NCBI RefSeq assembly: GCF_035046485.1
Contig: NC_085137.1
Coordinates: forward strand, 11,176,252 to 11,240,251
Direction: 5' to 3'
Origin: Aedes albopictus
Taxonomy: Eukaryota > Arthropoda > Insecta > Diptera > Culicidae
Length of the DNA stretch: 64,000 nt
This document shows, one piece after another, positions 56,468 through 64,000 of the stretch (positions are counted from its first letter, which is position 1; every line of letters begins with the position of its first letter). The notes below the pieces were generated by a model, which did not search any database, was not told where the DNA came from, and worked only from the letters and a program-made list of their open reading frames with translations. The position numbers and the translations under genes were made by a program.

Positions 56468-56722
56468 ATTTGACGACAAACATGCCTATAGGGGTTATCT
56501 GCAGATGAGAGACTCTCTTTAAGTCTCCTCTATTTTGATTACAACGTACTTGTATTTATGAATTTGGATTTTTCTCATGTCAGAAGGTAGATAAAGCAAC
56601 CCTTTTTTGATCTACACATAACAAATTGTAAAAATGTGACATCGTGATAATTTAATGAGAATCAGAACAAAGAGAGCCTCTCTTTTGCAGATTGGACCTT
56701 TAGGCATGTTTGTCGTCAATTT
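56468..56722. mobile_element. Inverted-repeat element (TGACGACAAACATGCCTA ends)
   Basis: TGACGACAAACATGCCTA at the left and TAGGCATGTTTGTCGTCA at the right; the mirrored AGAGACTCTCTTT and AAAGAGAGCCTCTC stretches extend the arms to about 55 bp. Confidence 0.7.
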
Positions 56723-57174
56723 TTGTCAAATACCAACATGTTTTGGTATTCCAAGGTGATTTGTAAACCAAACGTGGTTCCCATGCCGAAATTATTGCAA
56801 AATATTCGCGTAAGTGGTTGCACGAGCTGATTTTCGATCTATGTAAGTCTTAGTCACTCGTTGAGCGCCACGGATTTGGTCTATTAGGGTTACACATATA
56901 TTAGTGCTAAAAAAATTAAGCGTGCTCCACTGATATTGGCTACCTTTATTCAGGACACCAGTGCTACTAGTAGTACTAGAGTATCTAGACACATCTCAAA
57001 CAATTATATGCAGCTACAGAAGCGTTTAATATTAATTCCAATCTATATGATAAGTGAGGCATCAAAAGGGATTTGAAAAGGATGATTTTCATCGAAACTG
57101 TCAACATTCCTGTAATAAGTTTTAAGTGTCACAATCCTCCACTGATCATGTTTGAATGATTTCGTTTGACATCC

Positions 57175-58462
57175 ACTTATAATTTGAGAGCGGTATTCAA
57201 ATAGGATTAAAGCAATGATACAAAATCTCTACTGAAATCAAACTGATGTAATATTTTTTGCAATCGTTTACCATTAGAAACTTTGATAGAGTAGTGTGCG
57301 GTGGTTCGGCAGCAGCAAAGCCATATTCGCATAAATGGGTGAGCTGGTTTCATGCTATTATTTTATCGTGAATGTTCATTGTAAAATAACTTGACTTAAA
57401 TATATGCCATACAATTAACGTTCATAATAATTCAGTAGAAATACAGCTGCTGATCATCTGCAAACATGTAGATTAGCGTGGTTCAAAAAATCGTTTTTGC
57501 TCCACACCGCTTATTCGATTTGTAACCAGAATCTATGTCTCCTCCCAAAATTTAAGCTAATTTAGTTGAAAATTGAGACTGCACAAGCCCTTCAAAGTTT
57601 ATATGGGAATTACTACGGGAAAACGACGTTTTTCATTCAATCGACCGTAACATTTTCCCAACTGTCTAAGATGATTAATTGAACCCTGATACTCATAGGC
57701 AACTTTATTAGCTACAACTTTGCCGAAGACCGCTTTGAAATCGGACGGCTAATTAATTAGTTATCGATTTTCATCGAACTGGAGAAACTTTAACAGTGAT
57801 CCTCCAGCTTCCCAGCAGGCAACATTGCTGCTGTATATGGGTCCAAAGATAGAACACAGAAATCATGGCTACTATGTTTCACTGCTAATTGCAGTGATGC
57901 CCATCAAATAGTTCAATCAGGGCGTCGCAACTGGTGATTTTTACGTGACTCCAATTTCATCATATTTCAACGACCCTGTTCCCCCAGTAAGCGGTGTGGA
58001 GCAAAAACGATTTTTTGAGCTAATATAGATATTACATACTTTCAAAGATGATGGAAGGCCGTTGGCACATAAGGCTAACAGCAATGGTTCTGAAACTGAT
58101 CCTTGTAGCACTCCCGATGGAATACCGATCGGGCTAGAATGATTTGCTTTAACTTCCTCTATTTGAAAGCGGTTATTCAAATAGGATTTACTCAGTGACA
58201 CAGAATCTCAACGGAAATCAAATAGATGTGATAATCTCTGCAGCAGTTCAAAATGAGAAACCCTGTTAAAAGCTTTTGAAAAACCAATCAATAGCAGAAT
58301 ATTATCGATATGTTGATGGACATCGTCATGCATATTGAGCAAATGCCAAGGCAAATACCGAAGTTCGAAGTTGGAATACTTAGTATTTAGTGAAGTACCT
58401 AGTAGCTTGGAATACTTGAGGAAATTGCTTGTTGTGAGTATTTTTGCTGAAAATAAAAACAT
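57175..58462 (-). pseudogene. Decayed LINE reverse transcriptase, split by a MITE
   Basis: Minus strand: DNILLLIGFSKAFNRVSHFELL (58208-58462) is the first RT catalytic block with Asp changed, SYLNNRFQ...GIPSGVLQGS (57941-58201) the next, and beyond the MITE MFADDQQLYFY (about 57465-57425) the catalytic ADD block. Fits a Jockey-like RT, inactive. A stretch at 57175-57270 resembles 58160-58250, so part of the element is present twice. Confidence 0.7.
57475..58026. mobile_element. MITE splitting the LINE RT (CTCCACACCGCTTA inverted ends)
   Basis: TCAAAAAATCGTTTTTGCTC is found mirrored at the two ends (about 57484 and 58000), followed by CACACCGCTTA. It separates NIY from the ADD motif of the RT. 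Flanking TCTATA/TCTACA may be an imperfect 6-bp duplication. Confidence 0.7.
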
Positions 58463-58737
58463 TATATGAGATCACGAGGCAAAGCAAAACTCACAAAGTT
58501 GCTTTAGTATGTCAATTCTTGTACCATATAATGTTTAAATTGGGCTTTAAACACTTATTTTTTTATTTCACAAGCCACCTAAATCTGACAATCTCCAGGA
58601 ATGCATACTAACGCCACGAAGTGATGTAATTTCCAATCACAAGACTACTGCATAACTTTGCTAGGCAGGAACTTCCTTTATGGTGAGAAACATTAGATAA
58701 TTATCTCGCTAGCGCCAAGAAAAGGTGAAATTGTATA

Positions 58738-58950
58738 CAGTTATGTTCCGACTTTATCACCCCCTCCACGCGTCAGACCTTCATTTTTTATTAATGCCCT
58801 GTTACATTTTAGGGAAAATCTCCTCCCTCTTCTTCAGGATGAAGTTTGTATGCGTGCTTTCCAACGTTCAAAATATTGAAAACGCATATAGATTTTTACA
58901 GTGTTTGAAAACATTTATGGAAAGGGAGTGATAAAATCGGAACATTACTG
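58738..58950. mobile_element. MITE family 1, copy 2
   Basis: CAGTTATGTTCCGACTTTATC and mirrored right end, TA at 58736-58737 and 58951-58952, 213 bp. Same family as 29189-29403, diverged. Confidence 0.8.
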
Positions 58951-59267
58951 TACCACTCTTTTCAATGTCTGAGAGCCATTGACTATCTTTACCACTTTAA
59001 AGAAGATACGACATTTATTTCTGGCCTGAATCACGAGACAAAACATGCTAAAATGCAGAGCACATTCTTGAGTTACAATTGTAACTAAATTATATCCACT
59101 TTTGTTATTATATCCTAAGATGACGTAATTGCGATCAATTGTATCAAGAATACTCTTATGTGACGTCATAGTTTCCCTCGCCTGTGCGTTGGACAAACGA
59201 GTCTATTTATAGACCAGCCACCAAAACGAAGAACCACTTGATCTTAAACCTCCCCTCACTTCAAGTG

Positions 59268-59352
59268 CTGCAATGGCCTCATGGATAAAGGCGCCGGATT
59301 GTAGTTGAAGGCTGGCGTCCTTGGTTCGATTCCCGTCTGGGTGTGGGTTTTT
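59268..59352 (+). other. tRNA-like segment (SINE head or tRNA pseudogene)
   Basis: AATGGCCTCATGGATAAAGG as A box, TTGGTTCGATTCCCG as B box, and a T6 run shortly after. The T stem pairs poorly and the acceptor does not close, so it is not called as a tRNA. Confidence 0.4.
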
Positions 59353-59839
59353 TACATACTAAGTGGGGCAAGTTTTTTATACAAAAAACTTTTCGCTAAA
59401 AATAAATAACACTCTTAATAAAAATTAACCAAAAAATGAGTTAAAATTTACCCAACTCAATTTTTACCCAATATATTTATATCTAATTTATAACAACATG
59501 TGTTATAATTTTTCGATCATTCCAAGATTTATTATATCTCACGTTGTTATAAATTTGTTAAAATTGTATCAAGACCTGTTATAATTATGTTATGGCTAGA
59601 GCAATTTTTGTTATAATTTTTGTTATTTTAACACCTAACCGGCGAATTTTATAACTCATTCTGTTATGAAAATTTTTTGAAATAAATAACTCAATCGGTT
59701 ATAATTTTGTTATGCCTTTCTGATCGGGTTTCCAAACGAATCTCAATCAGTCAGAAACTTTTGAATCTTTATCTGAACTTTGTAGAACTTGAAATTGTAT
59801 TTTGTCAAGCGAAACGGAACTTTCAATTACTTGGGTTTT

Positions 59840-60900
59840 CAGAAGTCTTAAATGTTTTTAGGGTTTAGGTCGTCTCAGGGGATTTCAGGGGCGATTTAGG
59901 ATGCTTCAGATAGTGTCTGAGGGCTTCAGAGGTGTTTCAGAGGACTTAAAATTTGTTTAGAATGTTTTTTGGACTTTTATGTGAATTTCAGGGAGCAGTC
60001 TGGTTAGAGATCACAGTCATTGACACCTTTTCGTTGATATTCGGCTGCCTTTCTCTTCGACATTCGCATCACAAGCAATCAAACTACCGTACAAAAAAAT
60101 GTCAAACGAATGCGCTTGATCACGATTGCGGCTTCGGGAGACGGTTCGGCTCTTGTTATTCCTGTCTTCTTTCACAATGAGAGCTGTGTTGGACATATGT
60201 GTGTCGTATTCAATTCAACAAGCAAGAATAAACTAATATTAACATTCATAATCAGAATTGGCTGAAATCCATGCGAAAAGCTAGAATTAGGCAAATGTCA
60301 TCGTGTCAGACGACATTGATTTGACCCTTGTTTACGTTTATTGATCTTCGTACTACCGCTCGTGTTGTATGTAAGAGGTAACGGTAGCGCATGAATGTAA
60401 CAAAGCAAGCTGACACCCGACTGCGGCACTGAAATGAAGGTAGTGAAAAGTTTCGTTACAAGACTGTCAGGGAGTTTCAGGGGTGTTTCAAGGGGCTTTC
60501 GGGGGCGATTCAGGAGGTATTTGGTGATCTCAGGTTGTTTCAGGGATATTTCAAGGAACATTTAGGGGTGTTTCTGGGGAGCTTTATAGGGGCTCAGGGT
60601 ATGGAAATTTTAGATGTATTCAAAGGGTTTGAGGGGCTTCCAGGGTTGTTTCATAAATCCCAGGATGATTTGGGTAGTTTTCAAGGAGTTTTCGGGAGAT
60701 TTCAAGAGGACTCAGGTGTATTCAAGGGCTTTTCAAGGGTCTCATCCCGTTTCACGAGATCCTAGTGGGAATCATGGAACCATGTCAGGGGCTTCTCAGT
60801 AGTTTTCAAGGACTTTCGGGAGGTTTGATAGGGTTTCAGGGGCGATTTATGGTCCCACAGCAAGCGTGTGGGAGTTCCAGAGATGCCTCAGAGAACTCCA
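59840..60900. repeat. GTTTCAGGGG-type satellite with unique DNA between
   Basis: Degenerate GGGGTTTCAGGGGTGTTTCA words at 59840-59990 and 60465-60900. From about 60000 to 60460 the DNA is unique and non-coding. Frames are repeat translation. Confidence 0.65.
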
Positions 60901-61014
60901 GAAGAGGTTTTAGTGTTTCTGATACAGTAAACACGTTACGTTTTTCGCGAGAATAGATCTTTTGTTACGTTGTTTTAAGCCAATACTTGCTAATGAACCT
61001 GGTGTAAACATCAC

Positions 61015-61165
61015 CCGTAACTATCAGGCACAGGACCAAGAGTCGAATCTCACTCCCGTCATACTCACAAAATGTGAGTTCTTCCTCTGGAAGGGAAATA
61101 AAGCCGTTGGTGCCGAGATGAACTAGCCCCGGGCCAAAATCTCGTTAATACAGAAAAAACGCTAA
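61015..61165 (+). mobile_element. SINE family 2, second copy
   Basis: GAGTCGAATCTCACTCCCGTC (B-box-like), GTGAGTTCTTCCTCTGGAAG, GCCGAGATGAACTAGCC, GTTAATACAGAAAAA: same order as 33330-33485. Confidence 0.7.
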
Positions 61166-61269
61166 CCAGCATATCAAACGATCGGATTTTAATGGAAGAT
61201 TCAATTTATGCTTTCTAATTGGAAATTGGACCTTTTTACTTCGAAATAAATTCAAAAAACTTTCGTTGG

Positions 61270-61980
61270 CGTTCCATCCAGGGTGATTTAAGGGATTTTC
61301 AGGGGCGTTTCAGGCGTGAGCCAGTGAGTATTAGGGGGTTTCAGGTGGTTTCAGGGATGTTTTGGGGAATTTTCAGAGGTTTTCAGAAGGCTTCATGATG
61401 TATAAATAGAAATTTCAGGATATCTCAATGGGTTTAAAGAGTTTTCAAGGTCTTTTAATAAGTCTCTGCAGAATTCTGAGGGGTTTTCAGGGTCATTTCA
61501 GGTGGTTTCGAGGGGATTCATGGGCGCTTCAGCGTTATTTTGGATGGTCTCAAGGATTTAGGAGGCTTCAGGGAATTTCAGAAATGATTCAGGATGCCTC
61601 ACAAAGTCTCTGGGACCTTCTGAGTTGGTTCAGGGGATTTTGGGATGGGTTTTGGGGTGCTTTGTACCATATCCGGGGCTTCTAGAAGCGTGTTGAAGTG
61701 TGTATGGGCTTTTTAGGGGATATCAGAGGGTTTCAGGGACATTCTAGGGAGCTTTTGAGGGACTCTGGAGTATTCATTGGCATTTCAGAGAGGGTCGCAG
61801 AATATTCTAAATTTTTAAGGAAATTTAAGGGAGTTTTATAAGTCTCAGACAGATTTAGGGGTTTAAGGGGTGTTTCAGCGAGTTTCAGATATGGCGCTGG
61901 AGCTCCTCAAATCCCTCTGATACGCCCCTTAAGCTTCTTGGAACGCCTCTGAGAGAGCTTTAAACGCTGATAAGGGGCTG
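61270..61980. repeat. GTTTCAGG-type satellite, third block
   Basis: Units GGGGATTTTCAGGGGCGTTTC, GTGGTTTCAGGG and AGGCTTCAGGG, decayed towards 61950. Confidence 0.7.
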
Positions 61981-61982
61981 TC

Positions 61983-62168
61983 CATAATCCAGAAGGTGGC
62001 CAAAGCCGGAAGGATACGGTGGGCGGGGCATGTTGCAAGAATACCGGACAACAACCCTGCAAAGTTGGTTTTCGCAACTGATCCGGTTAATACAAAAAGG
62101 TGTGGAGCGCAGAGAGCACGATGGAAGAACCAGGTGGAGCGTAAATTGGCGAGCATTAGGCGTGACCG
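61983..62168 (+). pseudogene. LINE ORF2 C-terminal fragment
   Basis: Plus frame KAGRIRWAGHVARIPDNN...RARWKNQVERKL is the conserved module after the RT in Jockey-, I- or CR1-type LINEs. No RT precedes it, and it is cut at 62169 by a TIR end. Confidence 0.7.
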
Positions 62169-64000
62169 CCCGAGCAGAAGAAAATATCAACAGCATAATA
62201 AAATATGTTATTTTGGCCTAATAACTGTATAATGGAATCAGTAATTTTTATGTTATTGGCATAACATATTATGTTATAAACTTGTCTGTCATAAGCGGCA
62301 AAATAACAAATATCGGCATCAACATTTCAAAAGGGCGTAACTGCTTTCACAACCAATTACTTCTCACAGAGCTGTGCATCGTATATCATTCATCTTTCGC
62401 AATTCACATCCATTAAACGAAAGAGGAGGATTTTATCCTTCTATTTGTGCTAGTGGATTGCTCACGAGGGATGAGATACGGTCCACAGCTTTATGAGAAG
62501 GCATTGGTTGCAAAAGCAGTTACGCCCTTTTGAAATGTTGGTGCCGATATCATAACAAAAAAATGTTCCTAGAAAAATAATTCAATAACATGTTTTGTTA
62601 GATCAATTACAACTTAATAACAGGAAATTTGTGAACTTGTTACTGTTGTGTTATTCTTCATCACATATTTCCCGAGCAGAGGAAAATATCAAAATAATAA
62701 CAACGGAATCACAAAACCTGTTTTTATATCTCAGTTTGTTATTATTAACTTATTAAGTCATCACCGTTCCATAACATGTTTTGTTGGGCAATCTCATTTT
62801 GTTATGATCGTGCTCTTGGTATATGTTCTTTAAATTACATTTCAATAACATGTTTTGTTGTAGCACAAGTTTGGTTATTATTGTGTCATTGAGACTAGTA
62901 CAAATATTTGATCATTAATATTACAACATAACTAGCTTTGCAATCAAAACTACACCATTCGAGATTTTCGTTGTTCACAGCATTCCGTGAGGAACTGTAA
63001 GAGTAAATATTATTTTGTCATCAGTTCCTCTTCTTACTGACATTACGTTACAGTGCCAACTTACTAGCCTTTTGTTTTATAAGCACTTTGAAAAGTATAC
63101 CTGTTTTTTGTCCCAGTTTCAGTTAGGCATGAATACGAAAATAGAGAGTGTAATAGAGTGTTAGCCATTTTATGAAACATTTTGGATCAACTGGTGGAAT
63201 TCAACGACGAACAACACATTTTCGACAAAAATGTAAAAAAATAAGTCATCAAGAACTTCATTGATTATTTTTAGACATTTTATTTTTATTGATTTCACTG
63301 CATCGAGCCCACTTAGATTACCTAGGATAAATGAGTCAACCAATGAGGTAATAATGTAAATTAATCTTATAAACAATGAACCACCTAATAAAGGGTTCCA
63401 AAACGACGGTAGTTTTTCATCGTAAGTTGTTTGGAAAATAAACGAGAACTATTGTTTCTCTCTGTTTTCGATAACAAATCGCTTGCGACAACAATAGCGT
63501 CCCAATTATGAATGAAACATTTAACAATAGATCCTATTGTTGCGTATCCCATTGAATGCATATGGGACTTTGGAGGAGTTCCTATCCGCAACAGAAAAAA
63601 AAAGCAAATTTTGTTTTCAGATTGTTATCAATAACGTATTCATATCAAAATTTGTTATTGAAATATTTTCAAAATTCGCTGTTATTAAGTTGTTATTGAA
63701 ACTAACAAAACATGTTATTTTTCCAAAATAACACATTTTATTATGCTGTTGCTATTCCCTTCTGCTCGGGTTGTACATTCTCTATAGCAGAATAATGACT
63801 TAACATGTTCTACAACATAATATATTATTGAAATGTTATCTTGTGGATATATCCCAAAAACTTGAATATAACAAAATAAGATTGCCCAACAGAACGTGTT
63901 ATTAAAAAGATATATTTTGATAAGTTAACAATAACAAATTATGATATGAAAACAGGCTATGTGATTCTGTTGTTATCAATTTGCTATTGGAGTGCAATCC
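62169..64000. mobile_element. Nest of palindromic CCCGAGCAG-ended elements, running off the right edge
   Basis: CCCGAGCAGAAG at 62169, CCCGAGCAGAGG at 62671 and mirrored CTTCTGCTCGGG ending at 63770. The arm after 62671 is mirrored by 63771-64000, so that element must end just past the window. The 62169 end matches the 63770 end (CAACAGCATAATAAAAT mirrored). A further palindrome (about 62318-62540; CAAAAGGGCGTAACTGCTTT mirrored) forms its own hairpin. All arms are rich in TAACATGTTTTGTTA words. No transposase. Confidence 0.7.

Larger units (their letters stand above)
55806..59728. mobile_element. 3.9-kb TIR element (CCCGATCAGAAAGGCATAAC ends) with nested insertions
   Basis: Ends CCCGATCAGAAAGGCATAAC followed by AAAA are exact mirrors over 24 bp, with TT outside both ends. 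Subterminal arms are full of TTATAAC/GTTATAA words. Inside lie a SINE, inverted-repeat elements and decayed LINE pieces on the minus strand; no transposase was recognised. Confidence 0.8.

Noticed and set aside
59268..59352. Functional tRNA gene
   Set aside because: T stem and acceptor do not close; it lies inside a TIR element.

Overview
The window looks like a stretch of a large, transposon-rich mosquito genome, most likely a culicine such as Aedes. The reasons are one split host gene with clear GT-AG introns and no bacterial-type organisation, Feilai-type tRNA SINEs, many TA-flanked MITEs, R1-clade LINEs, and several families of degenerate satellite DNA. One host protein-coding gene can be supported: a two-exon Kruppel-like factor on the minus strand (44054-47455), which I read as the orthologue of Drosophila cabut (TIEG/KLF10-11 type, three C2H2 fingers, 438 aa). 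Its 5' flank and intron hold full CACGTG palindromes and perfect CRE sites, as expected for an inducible transcription-factor gene. No tRNA, rRNA or CRISPR locus of ordinary type was found; the tRNA-like segments belong to SINEs or MITEs.

Region 1-19850 is a nest built on a (TCTG)n microsatellite. Two R1-clade LINEs lie in the same orientation (minus strand), separated by only five TCTG units. Element A (1-3252) is internally deleted and interrupted by a hAT-type element (606-1849). Element B (3274-18571) is about 5.3 kb once a 10,031-bp insertion (5947-15977) is discounted. That insertion has terminal inverted repeats and an exact 8-bp target duplication, and it splits ORF2 of B between its endonuclease and reverse transcriptase domains without changing frame. 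It carries no transposase; it is filled with two satellites (a GCACCAT-rich one and a GGAATTCCTGGA-type one) plus later insertions. The 5' end of B abuts about 1.28 kb of nearly perfect TCTG repeat.

Region 19850-43500 is mostly DNA transposons and satellites: a SINE split by a hAT element, Tc1/mariner-like elements with TA duplications (two of them only 8 bp apart), a 17-bp minisatellite, a decayed LINE interrupted by a solo LTR and by a long palindrome with hammerhead-like motifs, and a GC-rich unidentified block (36900-38520). Two low-repeat GC-rich blocks (25590-26330 and 42600-43420) may be regulatory.

Region 43500-49250 is the cabut locus. Region 49250-64000 returns to repeats: a complete SINE, an inverted GGAATTCC-type satellite, GTTTCAG-type satellites, a 142-bp tandem repeat, a 3.9-kb TIR element carrying a decayed LINE, and a palindromic TIR-element nest running off the right edge. 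The satellite and mobile parts do not form a pathway; their interest lies in how they are assembled and in the relative insertion order they record.
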